Shown here in pieces: positions 36,084 through 45,512 of a DNA stretch of 64,000 nt; within the stretch, counting starts at the first letter, position 1; every line of letters begins with the position of its first letter. Under the pieces are notes generated by a model. That model saw nothing but the letters and a program-made list of their open reading frames with translations, ran no database searches and was not told the origin of the DNA. This DNA comes from Bacilli bacterium (GTDB lineage Bacteria > Bacillota_I > Bacilli_A > RF39 > UBA660): positions 62,001 to 126,000 of the forward strand of contig JAFXZC010000012.1 of NCBI GenBank assembly GCA_017541445.1, in the 5' to 3' direction. The position numbers and the translations under genes are program-made.

Positions 36084-38269
36084 AAAAGAAAGATTATAAA
36101 TACTTAAGTTTTATTTTCTTTCTATATCTAACATTCATAACATATATAACAAAATTCTATAAATACTTATATGGAACTAATACATGGTTAGAAATAACTA
36201 AAATATCAGATATAATAAGAAATAATACTAAATTATTATTCTTTGGCCCTAATTATTCACTTAATCTAGGAAAAGATCTCTATAATTATTATAATTTAAT
36301 AACTAATCCTATCATAAGAATAGGTTCTATCTTTAAATTTATACCTATAGAACTCTATTTAATAATAACAACAATAATCTGTCTAATAATATCTAATTAC
36401 TTATTATATAAATTATTAAGAAATAAAAAATATAGTAGAGAACTATCTTTATTATCAACATTTATCTTTACATTATCATCTACTATTACATATGCAACAT
36501 ATAATGATATAACAATAATTCATTTTATTATGTTCTTATTATTATCATTACATAGTCTTAATATTAAAAAGAAAACTAATCAAAATTGGTTATTTACTAT
36601 ATCTATATTCTTAATGATAACAACTAATATCTATTTATTTATACCATCTATTCTAGTATTAATAACATACTATTTATCATTATATTTCCATAATAAAAAA
36701 AGAATAAATTATAAATCTTTCTTAAAAGAAATATTCTTTCTATTAACACCATTATTCTTAGGTATCTTATTATCATCTAGAATAGTATTACCAATAATAA
36801 CATTAATAATAAATAAAGAATTAATATTTAATACATATCATAGTAATATATTATATTCTCCATATGGTATAGGAATAACTATTATACTAATACCATCTAT
36901 TATAAATTATTTTAAATTAACAAAAGAAAGAATAATAACTACTATATTAATCTTATTATCTTTCTTATTATCAACATATAATACTTTATATTTAATAGTA
37001 TACTTACCATTATATATATTATTAATAACAGAATTTATAAAAGATCTAACTAATAAAAATATTAATTATTCTAAATTATTTATTATCATAGTAATACTAT
37101 CTTTATTAATATATTTAAAAACTACAAAAATAATCTATCTAATAGATTTATATACATTATTATTAATAGTATTTATCTATAATAAAACAAATAAAAAGAA
37201 TCTATTCTATATATTATTATTTATAGTATCTTTAACTAATTGTTATCTAAATACACCAAAAGATAACTTAGTATTAAGAAATAATCCTAATAAAGAAGAA
37301 ATAAATAATATACTAGAAACATTAACTACTAATGATAAAACTATCTATAGAATAAATAACGAAATACCATATAATACATATAATAATTATTTAATTAATA
37401 ATGTAGATAATCCATTTGAAGAATTAATAACTAATAAATATATAATAACTAAAAAATATCATTTAGAATATAAACTATTAAAAGAAATAAATAATATAAA
37501 AATATATCAAAATAATAATACATTACCATTAGTATATCTATCTTCTAATATAATGAATTATGAAGAATATAATAAATTAAATTCATTCCAACAAAAAGAA
37601 GTATTACTAAATACTATTATTACAGAAGATCTATCTAATAATGATTATATATCTAATATTAAAGATACTAATATAACTATAAAAGATATCTTTAATACTG
37701 ATAATGATATTTATTATTATGAAACAGATGAAGTAGTAAAAATAGACTATGAACTACCATATAAATATCAAAATAAATTATTATATATAACACTAGATAG
37801 TAATCAAGAACTACTTATTAATAGTATTAAAAGTAATAAAGAATTTATAATAGATGAACCAATTACTAAATTAGAAATAGTATTCTATCCTGGTAAATAT
37901 AAAATAAGTAATCTTAATATTAGTTATATAGATATAGATAAATTAGAAACTAATACTAAATTAATAAAGAAATTAAATATAGATACAATAACAAATAATG
38001 TAATAGAACTATCTACTAATATTCAAATGAATAGTTACTTAGTAATAACATTACCATATTCTAAATACTATAAAATATATTTAAATGAAAAAGAAGAACC
38101 ATATGAAATAATAAATAATAAATATATAGGTATTAAATTAAAAAAAGGTAACTATGATATAAGAATAGTATATTATGGACCATATTATACATTATCAATA
38201 TTAATGACAATGTTCTCATTTATAATATACTTTATAATTGTAATATTAGAACTAGAAAGAAGAATCTAA
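36080..38269 (+). CDS. YfhO-like multi-span membrane protein, 729 aa
   Basis: About twelve membrane segments occupy residues 1-390 and one more lies at the C-terminus, with a large extracellular domain between (395-700). The first loop (GTNTWLEITKISD...FFGPNYSLNLGKDLYNYYNL) matches the PF09586 YfhO family, where an acidic/aromatic loop follows the first helix. In Bacillus, YfhO proteins are GT-C-fold and needed for glycosylation of lipoteichoic acid. The start at 36080 lies in an ATGA overlap. Confidence 0.75.
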   Translation: MKKKDYKYLSFIFFLYLTFITYITKFYKYLYGTNTWLEITKISDIIRNNTKLLFFGPNYSLNLGKDLYNYYNLITNPIIRIGSIFKFIPIELYLIITTIICLIISNYLLYKLLRNKKYSRELSLLSTFIFTLSSTITYATYNDITIIHFIMFLLLSLHSLNIKKKTNQNWLFTISIFLMITTNIYLFIPSILVLITYYLSLYFHNKKRINYKSFLKEIFFLLTPLFLGILLSSRIVLPIITLIINKELIFNTYHSNILYSPYGIGITIILIPSIINYFKLTKERIITTILILLSFLLSTYNTLYLIVYLPLYILLITEFIKDLTNKNINYSKLFIIIVILSLLIYLKTTKIIYLIDLYTLLLIVFIYNKTNKKNLFYILLFIVSLTNCYLNTPKDNLVLRNNPNKEEINNILETLTTNDKTIYRINNEIPYNTYNNYLINNVDNPFEELITNKYIITKKYHLEYKLLKEINNIKIYQNNNTLPLVYLSSNIMNYEEYNKLNSFQQKEVLLNTIITEDLSNNDYISNIKDTNITIKDIFNTDNDIYYYETDEVVKIDYELPYKYQNKLLYITLDSNQELLINSIKSNKEFIIDEPITKLEIVFYPGKYKISNLNISYIDIDKLETNTKLIKKLNIDTITNNVIELSTNIQMNSYLVITLPYSKYYKIYLNEKEEPYEIINNKYIGIKLKKGNYDIRIVYYGPYYTLSILMTMFSFIIYFIIVILELERRI

Positions 38270-38271
38270 TA

Positions 38272-38315
38272 TTTACGTAAAGTAATTAACGTTATATATA
38301 CACAAATTTACGTAA
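38272..38315. repeat. Two TTTACGTAA direct repeats upstream of the HAD gene
   Basis: TTTACGTAA occurs at 38272-38280 and 38307-38315, with a palindromic AACGTT between. The core TTACGTAA is itself a palindrome. The pair sits just before the 38345 start and may be an operator. Confidence 0.35.
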
Positions 38316-38344
38316 TGTGTGATAATTATATAGAGAGTGATAAT

Positions 38345-39166
38345 ATGTCAAAATATAAAATAATCTTCGTAGATATAGATGATACACTTAATCCATCAAA
38401 TGGAACTATCTCAGAAAAAACAAAAGCTATGATGGATAAATTAAAAGAACATCATATTAAAGTAGTAGTTAATACTGGAAGAAGTGCCCAATATGCAATT
38501 AATAAAAGTAAAGAAGGAAATCTATCTGACTATATAATTAGTTCTAATGGATCAGAAGTATATAATTATAAAACAAAAGAAGTAATATATTCTAGAAGTA
38601 TACCTACAGAAAAAGTAAAAGAAGTATATGAATATTGTAATAATTATAAATTAACAATGATTATTAATTCATTAGATAAAAGATATATAAATACAAATGA
38701 ATATAAATATAATAATGAACCAGCAGAATACTTTGAAGATATAGATAAATTATTAAGTAAAATAGAAGTACATCAAATAGTAATACTAAGTAATAACTTT
38801 GATAGAATGTTAGTAATACCAAGAATCTTTAAAGAAAGATTTCCTGAATTAAGAATAATACATTCATCAGTAGGATTAATAGAAGATCATCGTGTTAAAA
38901 ATAAAGAATACTATCATGATATAGTCCTAGGTAATGTAACAAAAAGTACAGGAATAGTAGAACTATTAGACCATCTAAAAATAAAAAGTGAAGAAGCAAT
39001 ATCTATAGGAAATGGTTATGATGATATCTGTATGACAGAAGTAGTAGGAACATCAATAGCAGTAGGTAATGCAGTTTCACCATTAAAAGAAACATCTGAT
39101 TATATAACAAAAAATGTTGAAGAAGATGGGGTAGCAGAAATATTAGAAAAACTAGTGTTTGACTAA
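38345..39166 (+). CDS. Cof-type HAD hydrolase, 273 aa
   Basis: Motif I FVDIDDTLNPSNG (nucleophile Asp in DIDDT), motif II VVNTGRS, the C2-type cap (about 80-185), a Lys near VTKSTG and motif IV SIGNGYDDICM are all present. Such enzymes dephosphorylate sugar phosphates, FMN or similar small molecules. ATG 38345 follows GAGAGTGATAAT; the frame is open from 38315 but that ATG has no site. Short gap to the next gene. Confidence 0.9.
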   Translation: MSKYKIIFVDIDDTLNPSNGTISEKTKAMMDKLKEHHIKVVVNTGRSAQYAINKSKEGNLSDYIISSNGSEVYNYKTKEVIYSRSIPTEKVKEVYEYCNNYKLTMIINSLDKRYINTNEYKYNNEPAEYFEDIDKLLSKIEVHQIVILSNNFDRMLVIPRIFKERFPELRIIHSSVGLIEDHRVKNKEYYHDIVLGNVTKSTGIVELLDHLKIKSEEAISIGNGYDDICMTEVVGTSIAVGNAVSPLKETSDYITKNVEEDGVAEILEKLVFD

Positions 39167-39203
39167 TATAAGAATAAATAATAAAATTATAATAGGTGAT
39201 ACT

Positions 39204-39731
39204 ATGAAATATAAACAAAAAGTAGACTTAATTATGGCTATTATTCTTATACTAATAGGAATAATTATATTAATATTACCTATAATAAATATCTTAAATA
39301 TAAAATATATGCTAATAGTAATATTAGCTTTATATGCTGCCTTAAATTTAGCCCAATATTTATTAACTAAAGATAGTAAAGATTATGAAGGAGTACAAAC
39401 CTTCTTAGCATCTATATTGGGAGTAATAGCATGTACTATTATAGATATAGCAGCATCACCTGGTAATCTAGCAATGGTTTTAATGTTATGGATAATAATA
39501 ATGTCATTATGTAAATTAAAAAAAGTAGATTATTATCATGATCGAAAAGATCGTATGTGGATAATTCATCTAGTAACCTTAATCTTGTTTATAATAGCAG
39601 GTTTATTAACATCCTTTAATTTGGCTTATACTAAAGAAACACAAACTTTAATAATAGGATATTTTATGTTAACTAATGGCATACTAGAATTATTTGATCC
39701 AATAGTAAAAACATTAATGGATAAAAAGTAG
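39204..39731 (+). CDS. DUF308 (HdeD-like) membrane protein, 175 aa
   Basis: Six hydrophobic segments arranged as three pairs, with the family-like phrases IILILIGIIILILP near the start and LAYTKETQTLIIGYFMLTNGILELFDP near the end. HdeD-type proteins are linked to acid or stress resistance, but the function is not proven. ATG 39204 follows TAGGTGATACT, 37 bases after the HAD stop. The next gene starts 7 bases after its stop. Confidence 0.75.
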   Translation: MKYKQKVDLIMAIILILIGIIILILPIINILNIKYMLIVILALYAALNLAQYLLTKDSKDYEGVQTFLASILGVIACTIIDIAASPGNLAMVLMLWIIIMSLCKLKKVDYYHDRKDRMWIIHLVTLILFIIAGLLTSFNLAYTKETQTLIIGYFMLTNGILELFDPIVKTLMDKK

Positions 39732-39738
39732 GTGAAAT

Positions 39739-40566
39739 ATGACAAAGTTTAATGCTAATGAAAAAGAAGCAATAATACTAATAATTAAAGCTTTTTTAGC
39801 TTCATTAAAAAGTAGAATAAAATTAGAACCAGAAAATGAATATACTGGTTTATATAAAAGAACATATAATGCATATCAAAAATTATTAAAGAATATAGAT
39901 AATTTTACATTAAAAGAATTAGCATATTATAAAGATGTATTACAACTAATAAATATAATACATAATCCAAAAGTACAAACTGAAAAAAGAGATAGTAGTG
40001 CAGCTAAATTAATAAAAGCATTAGATGTATTAGAAGAAAAAATATCAAAAATACCAGAAGCACCTAAATTTGTTGATTTAAGTATAGATAAAAAACCAAA
40101 AGAACCAAAAGAACCAAAAGAACCTACAGAATCATTAGAACAATTAGCTGCTAAAGTATATGCAAAAATAGATATTATAAAAGATAATATATCATCTATG
40201 CCAGTAGAATTAATCTTTAAAGCACGTGATTTAAATAAAAGTAATTCATCAAGTAATACTATAACAAGTAATTATATAAATAAAATATCACAACTATATA
40301 ATCAAGTAAGTGATATATTTGAAAAATTATTAGATTTCTTAGAAAAGTATTATAGTAAAAATGTTACAAAATCAGAATTACAAACTGTAATTATATTATT
40401 AAATAAAATAATAGATACATTACAAAAAATAAATAATTGTTTTGCATCATTAACAACTAGACCACAATTATTACAATTATATGGAGAAGCAATTACATCT
40501 ACAATGGATCTAGAAGAATATTTTAATAAATTATTCCAAGATGATAAAAAAGTAATACTTAGTTAA
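39739..40566 (+). CDS. Hypothetical helical protein, 275 aa
   Basis: Not recognised. Two helical halves (1-105 and 135-270) are joined by a Lys-Glu-Pro repeat linker (KKPKEPKEPKEP near 115-126). There is no membrane segment and no catalytic motif. It probably shares a transcript with the DUF308 gene. Confidence 0.75.
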   Translation: MTKFNANEKEAIILIIKAFLASLKSRIKLEPENEYTGLYKRTYNAYQKLLKNIDNFTLKELAYYKDVLQLINIIHNPKVQTEKRDSSAAKLIKALDVLEEKISKIPEAPKFVDLSIDKKPKEPKEPKEPTESLEQLAAKVYAKIDIIKDNISSMPVELIFKARDLNKSNSSSNTITSNYINKISQLYNQVSDIFEKLLDFLEKYYSKNVTKSELQTVIILLNKIIDTLQKINNCFASLTTRPQLLQLYGEAITSTMDLEEYFNKLFQDDKKVILS

Positions 40567-40602
40567 CTTTAATAGTTAACTATTTTAAATGAAGGAGATA
40601 AT

Positions 40603-41469
40603 ATGAAAATAGTAGATGATTTTAATGAATATACAATTCTAGATATGTCAGAAGGAATGAAACTAGAATCATGGAATGGTAAAGAATTACTAAGACCAGA
40701 TCCTCAAATAATATGGAATGAAAGAAAACATCCTGAATATTGGAATAAAGTAGATGCAGAATATCATCGTTCTAATAAAGGTGGAGGATCATGGGAAGTA
40801 AAAAATAAAAACTTACCAGAAAGTTGGCAAATACATTATCATGATTTAACATTTAATATAAAATTAATGGGTTTTAAACATACAGGATTATTTCCAGAAC
40901 AAGCTTATAATTGGAATTTAATAATAGATAAAATAAAAAAAGCTAATAGACCTATTAAAGTATTGAATCTATTTGCCTATACAGGAGCAGCATCATGTGC
41001 AGCACTAAGTGCTGGAGCGAGTGTAGTACATGTAGATTCCTCTAAAGGAATGATAGATTGGGCAAAAGAAAACGTCTTATCATGTGGATTACAAGATAAA
41101 CCAATAAGATTTTTAATAGATGATGTTAATAAATTCGTTCAAAGAGAAATAAGAAGAGGAAATAAATACGATATTATCTTAATGGATCCACCTTCATACG
41201 GAAGAGGATCTAATGGAGAAATATGGGATATAGAAAAAAATCTATATCCATTAGTAAAAGACTGTGCTGAATTATTAAGTGATGATCCATTATTATTCTT
41301 AATTAATTCATATACAACAGGACTATCTATGAAAGTATTAGAAAATGTTCTAAGATTAACTATTAAACAAGAAGGAATAATATCATCAGATGAAATAGGA
41401 TTGCCAATGAAAGATAGTAATCTAGTATTACCATGTGGAATATATGCCAGATGGGAAAAAAATAATTAA
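40603..41469 (+). CDS. Class I SAM-dependent methyltransferase (RlmI/RlmK-like), 288 aa
   Basis: SAM-binding motif I is LNLFAYTGAASCAALSAGA (about 125-143), followed by VHVDSS and the motif IV-like ILMDPPSYGRG. This combination matches the PF10672 family related to the 23S rRNA cytosine-C5 methyltransferases RlmI/RlmK. The N-terminal PUA domain of RlmI is absent, so the target is uncertain: RNA is likely, the site is unknown. AAGGAGAT precedes the start. Confidence 0.85.
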   Translation: MKIVDDFNEYTILDMSEGMKLESWNGKELLRPDPQIIWNERKHPEYWNKVDAEYHRSNKGGGSWEVKNKNLPESWQIHYHDLTFNIKLMGFKHTGLFPEQAYNWNLIIDKIKKANRPIKVLNLFAYTGAASCAALSAGASVVHVDSSKGMIDWAKENVLSCGLQDKPIRFLIDDVNKFVQREIRRGNKYDIILMDPPSYGRGSNGEIWDIEKNLYPLVKDCAELLSDDPLLFLINSYTTGLSMKVLENVLRLTIKQEGIISSDEIGLPMKDSNLVLPCGIYARWEKNN

Positions 41470-41508
41470 AAATAGAAAAAATATGATAAAATTAAAATAG
41501 GTGATGAT

Positions 41509-43047
41509 ATGTCAAAATCAAGAACTATTGATTATGCAATATTAAAAACATTACAAGTACATCCAGATTTTTTATCTGATATAAATCAAATAGTATATTC
41601 TAATTGTTCAAAAGTTGAATTTAAAAACTTTACTTCTCAATTTGGAGCAAGAAAAGGATTAGAAGGTTGTACTAGTGATGACTTTATAGTATATGTTGCA
41701 GAGAATCTAATAAATTTATATTCAACTGGAATAGAATATTATAATGAATTACCACAAGAAAATAGAGATCAATTATTTTATCAAACATTTGGAGAATATT
41801 ATTGGCGCGCTAAAGAAATAATTGAACAATTCTCTGGTGAAAACCAAAATATAATATTATTCTTTAAAACTAATCCAAGTGTTTTATTAGAAGCATGTAG
41901 TTTAGTAACTAGAGCTAGATATATGCAAGAAAATAATAAAATCTTCTTTGGTAATAATTTAAGAACATATTTAGATTTAACATCTTATTCAAATCAATTA
42001 ATTAAAGAAACAACTACGGATAAATTAAAACAAAAAGCATATACAGATAGAATGCTATTAGAAGGACAACCAAATAGCATTCAACAATATGCAGCAAGCT
42101 TAGTAGATAAAGTTGGAGTAGACGCAGCAAGACAACAAGGAGTTCAACAAGTTAATGTTCGTATGTCTACTGTTAATAAGTGTGTTAATGATATCGTAAA
42201 TGGATCACAATTAGTTCAAGCAGATAATGACTATACATTAGATGGAACATTATATGCAACACAAAGAATGGGAAAAAGATCTAATCAAGAAGATGCTGTA
42301 TTAATAATGGTTCATCCAGCAAATCCAGATTTTAAATTAATGGTAGTATCTGATGGGATGGGTGGAATTGAAAATGGAGAATATGCATCATCAGAAACAG
42401 TAAAAAGAATATCACAATGGTTTAGTAGCTTAGATCCTGTATATTATAATTTTCCAAATGAATTACATAAATTATTCAATGCTGAAATAGCAAGAATAAG
42501 TAGAGAAATATATCAAGAAAAAAATCGTGGCTTAGAAAATTTAGTATCAGGAGCTACATTCGTAGGAGCAATTATAACAGGAGAACAAACCTTAATATCT
42601 TCAGTAGGAGATTCAAGAGCATACGCTCTAATGGGTAATAGATTAGAATTATTAACAAGTGATGAATCATTTGCTTGGATGAAATATAAAGTTACAGGAA
42701 GAAGACCAACTCCACAAGAAATAGATGATGATAGATTCCTATTTAACAATAATGTAATAACACATAATATTGGTGATTATGATATAGAACCAATTCAATC
42801 AATTATTATCACAAACAATGCATATGATAGATTATTACTATTTAGTGATGGAGTAACAGACTTACTTACACAAGAAAGATTAGCTGTTTTAAGTAGAGGA
42901 CATGATCTAAGTACAATAACAAGATATATAGTAGAAGAAGCATTATCACAAAATGCAGTAAGAGCAAATGGACCAGATGAATATCATCGAGAAATTGTAA
43001 GAGCAGGAAAAGATAATGCAACAGCAGCTATGTATGCAAGGAGGTAG
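41509..43047 (+). CDS. PP2C-family Ser/Thr phosphatase with unknown N-terminal domain, 512 aa
   Basis: Residues 250-510 are a complete PP2C catalytic domain: RMGKRSNQEDAV, VSDGMGGIENGE, ISSVGDSRAYAL, LLLFSDGVTDL and GKDNATAA provide the metal-binding Asp residues. The N-terminal 240 residues are helical and match no domain I know. The protein is cytoplasmic. It is followed after 3 bases by a DUF1292 gene, suggesting an operon. The kinase-fold protein at 981 is the only kinase-like partner in the window. Confidence 0.9.
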   Translation: MSKSRTIDYAILKTLQVHPDFLSDINQIVYSNCSKVEFKNFTSQFGARKGLEGCTSDDFIVYVAENLINLYSTGIEYYNELPQENRDQLFYQTFGEYYWRAKEIIEQFSGENQNIILFFKTNPSVLLEACSLVTRARYMQENNKIFFGNNLRTYLDLTSYSNQLIKETTTDKLKQKAYTDRMLLEGQPNSIQQYAASLVDKVGVDAARQQGVQQVNVRMSTVNKCVNDIVNGSQLVQADNDYTLDGTLYATQRMGKRSNQEDAVLIMVHPANPDFKLMVVSDGMGGIENGEYASSETVKRISQWFSSLDPVYYNFPNELHKLFNAEIARISREIYQEKNRGLENLVSGATFVGAIITGEQTLISSVGDSRAYALMGNRLELLTSDESFAWMKYKVTGRRPTPQEIDDDRFLFNNNVITHNIGDYDIEPIQSIIITNNAYDRLLLFSDGVTDLLTQERLAVLSRGHDLSTITRYIVEEALSQNAVRANGPDEYHREIVRAGKDNATAAMYARR

Positions 43048-43050
43048 TCT

Positions 43051-43335
43051 ATGAAAGAAGATATATTAACAATAAAAAATGAACAAGGAGAAGAAAAAGA
43101 ATATGATATAATCTTTTCCTTTAAAAAGAATAATAAAGAATATGTAACTTATACAGACTATCAACATGATGAAAACAATAATATTAAATGTTATTCTAAT
43201 GAATATGATAATGGACAAATAAAACCAATTAAAGATGAAGATGTCTTACAGAATATCGAAGACTTATTAAAAACTATTACAGAAACAACTAAAAAAAGAT
43301 ATTCTAATATAATTAATAAAGAGGATAAAAAATAG
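43051..43335 (+). CDS. DUF1292 family protein, 94 aa
   Basis: TIKNEQGEEKEYDIIFSFKKNNKEYVTYTDYQ is the typical DUF1292 opening (acidic, then F..E..K.YVVYT). These small acidic proteins are common in Firmicutes, with no defined function. It begins 3 bases after the PP2C stop behind an AGGAGG that lies in the end of that gene, so the two are coupled. Confidence 0.8.
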   Translation: MKEDILTIKNEQGEEKEYDIIFSFKKNNKEYVTYTDYQHDENNNIKCYSNEYDNGQIKPIKDEDVLQNIEDLLKTITETTKKRYSNIINKEDKK

Positions 43336-43355
43336 TTGAAAAACTATTTTTTTTG
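43329..43355 (+). terminator. Rho-independent terminator
   Basis: AAAATAGTT-GAAA-AACTATTTT followed by TTTT, then at once GATATAAT of the next promoter. Confidence 0.85.
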
Positions 43356-43377
43356 ATATAATAAAATAGGTGATACT

Positions 43378-44082
43378 ATGATAGAAGAATTAGAAATATC
43401 ATTAAATAATTTATATAATTTATTAAAATCTCCTAGTATAAATGAAAAAGAATTAAAAAAAGATGTATATACTATATTAAGAGCATCATTAAAAAATAAA
43501 CAATATGAATTATCAATAGGAGAGTATTATCTTAATCTTAATCCAAAAGATATTATTATAAGAAAAGATACAGATGATACATTAATAGAAATAAATAATG
43601 AAGAAATATATTATGAAACAGAAAGAAATACAGAAACAAGATTCTATATATTAACTAATCAAAATCAAGATGAATATAGTATAGATACACCTGCTATTCA
43701 AATAGAAGGACATGTAATGAATATAATAAATAATAAAAGAGTAGAATATATCTTTAAATTAATTAATTCATCAAATGATATAAAGAGTTATATAATTAAT
43801 AATAAAGTAGAATTAATAGATAAGAAAACAGCTATTTTAACAATAGATATAAATAATGATACACCAATGATAGATTATGAAGATTATCTAGATAAAACAA
43901 AACTAAAAAAAGTATTTTTAGATTATCAAAAAAATAAATATATAATAAAAAAAATAAAAGAACCAAATAATTATCTAGTATATTTACCAGATATATCAAA
44001 ACAAATAGTTACATTAAAACATATTTATAATTGTATTATAGAATTCTATAATGAATATGCTACAAAAGAAATATTCCAATAA
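43378..44082 (+). CDS. Hypothetical protein, 234 aa
   Basis: Not recognised. It is soluble, rich in Ile, Asn, Glu and Tyr, with an N-terminal helix and a mixed alpha/beta remainder (KNKQYELSIGEYYLNLN...YLVYLPDISKQIVTLKHIYNCII). No catalytic motif. Monocistronic between terminators, with TAGGTGATACT upstream of the start. Confidence 0.75.
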   Translation: MIEELEISLNNLYNLLKSPSINEKELKKDVYTILRASLKNKQYELSIGEYYLNLNPKDIIIRKDTDDTLIEINNEEIYYETERNTETRFYILTNQNQDEYSIDTPAIQIEGHVMNIINNKRVEYIFKLINSSNDIKSYIINNKVELIDKKTAILTIDINNDTPMIDYEDYLDKTKLKKVFLDYQKNKYIIKKIKEPNNYLVYLPDISKQIVTLKHIYNCIIEFYNEYATKEIFQ

Positions 44083-44114
44083 AAAAAGATATCTAAGATA
44101 TCTTTTTTTTTATA
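44081..44114. terminator. Bidirectional terminator
   Basis: AAAAAAAGATATC-TAA-GATATCTTTTTTT between convergent genes. Confidence 0.85.
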
Positions 44115-45429
44115 CTAAAAATAATACAGTTAAAATAGTAAGAATCAAAGTAATAATTGCAATAACTAATAAAGCATTAGATATTGAAATAGAACCAGCT
44201 TCTCTTTGAGAATTATCAGGCATTTTTAATACTAATTTTTGAACATTCTCCATAGACTTATTATAATCATCAACATTAACTAATTCTTTTTTCTCTTCAA
44301 GTTCTCTTAATTTATTAACAACTTCTTCTTGATGTTCATTTAATTCATTACCTTCACTACGAAGACTCTCTAATTCAAATACAAAATATCTAAATTGAGC
44401 AAGTAAATTAGCTAACTCAGGAAGTAAATATTCTTCATATCTAATTAAATCACCAAAATAACCATAATATAATTCTACAGATTGTTTTTCAAAACTATCC
44501 CAAGGAGTAGCATTATTAATTAATTCTTTAAATCTTTCAAAAGGAATTAACTCAACAGTACTATCTTCTTTATCTTTTTTCTCTATATAACCATCATTAT
44601 TATCAGAATTATTTATACTAGAATCATCAGTAGAACTCTCTATCTGTTGACCATTTTCCATAGTAACAGCATCATTCATAGAAACATTTTGATCATGAGC
44701 AGTAGCAATCATATCACCATTAGCATTAGTATTATAAGTAACTACTTGATGATTACCACGTTCATCAGCAATAACAGTAATATCATGTTGTTCATTACCA
44801 TAAACATTAACTCTACTATCACCACTATAACGCTCATTTAAATTATCAACTTTATTTTGAAATAACTCAGTAACATTAGAACGTTCTTGCATATCTCTAG
44901 CACTTTCTAAAGAAACTTGAGGAATCTTTCTGTCTAATAAAGCAATATATTCTTCAGGAGTAATATTACCTCTACCATAAGCAGTTTTTAATTGTTCATA
45001 TAAACCAAATACATCAATATTTCTATCAACATGATATAAATGATCAATACCCATACTATCTACAACATTAAGATATTTATCAGTATACCCATTAGCAGTT
45101 CTAGTAACAAAAGTAACATTTCTCATTAAAGGATTTTCTCTTTTAATAATTTCTAATTTCTTTTCTTCATCATCCTTCTTTAAAGGACCAGCACTATTAA
45201 TTTTAACAGCATGAATTCTAATAATATCAAATATTTCTTGACTAGTTAAATCAGCAAGAGCACTGCTAAATAAAGAAGCACCATCTAATAATTCATATAT
45301 ACTAAAATTACTAATATCAACTCTCTGATTATTATATACTAAATCATTACCATCCACACTTAATAACTTAAATCCATCAAATTGTTTTAAATTATTAATA
45401 GCCTTTATATTCTCATCAATAATACTCAT
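44110..45429 (-). CDS. Tail-anchored hypothetical protein, 439 aa
   Basis: A large cytoplasmic part is followed by a single C-terminal membrane helix (about 415-437, ALLVIAIITLILTILTVLFLV) with no residues beyond it, a tail-anchor layout unusual in bacteria. The N-terminal half has alpha/beta character (FKLLSVDGNDLVYNNQRVDI; FVTRTANGYTDKYLNVVDSMG). A Ser/Asp-rich linker (about 250-285) leads to a helical domain (YGYFGDLIRYEEYLLPELANLLAQF). Codons are richer in GC than in its neighbours. ATG 45429 follows AGGTGATAAT. Family unknown. Confidence 0.8.
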   Translation of the reverse strand: MSIIDENIKAINNLKQFDGFKLLSVDGNDLVYNNQRVDISNFSIYELLDGASLFSSALADLTSQEIFDIIRIHAVKINSAGPLKKDDEEKKLEIIKRENPLMRNVTFVTRTANGYTDKYLNVVDSMGIDHLYHVDRNIDVFGLYEQLKTAYGRGNITPEEYIALLDRKIPQVSLESARDMQERSNVTELFQNKVDNLNERYSGDSRVNVYGNEQHDITVIADERGNHQVVTYNTNANGDMIATAHDQNVSMNDAVTMENGQQIESSTDDSSINNSDNNDGYIEKKDKEDSTVELIPFERFKELINNATPWDSFEKQSVELYYGYFGDLIRYEEYLLPELANLLAQFRYFVFELESLRSEGNELNEHQEEVVNKLRELEEKKELVNVDDYNKSMENVQKLVLKMPDNSQREAGSISISNALLVIAIITLILTILTVLFLV

Positions 45430-45512
45430 ATTATCACCTATTATAATATTATCAAAATAAAAACCAATTTTCAAATCAAACTTAATAGTGTATAATAATA
45501 ACGTGATTTTAT

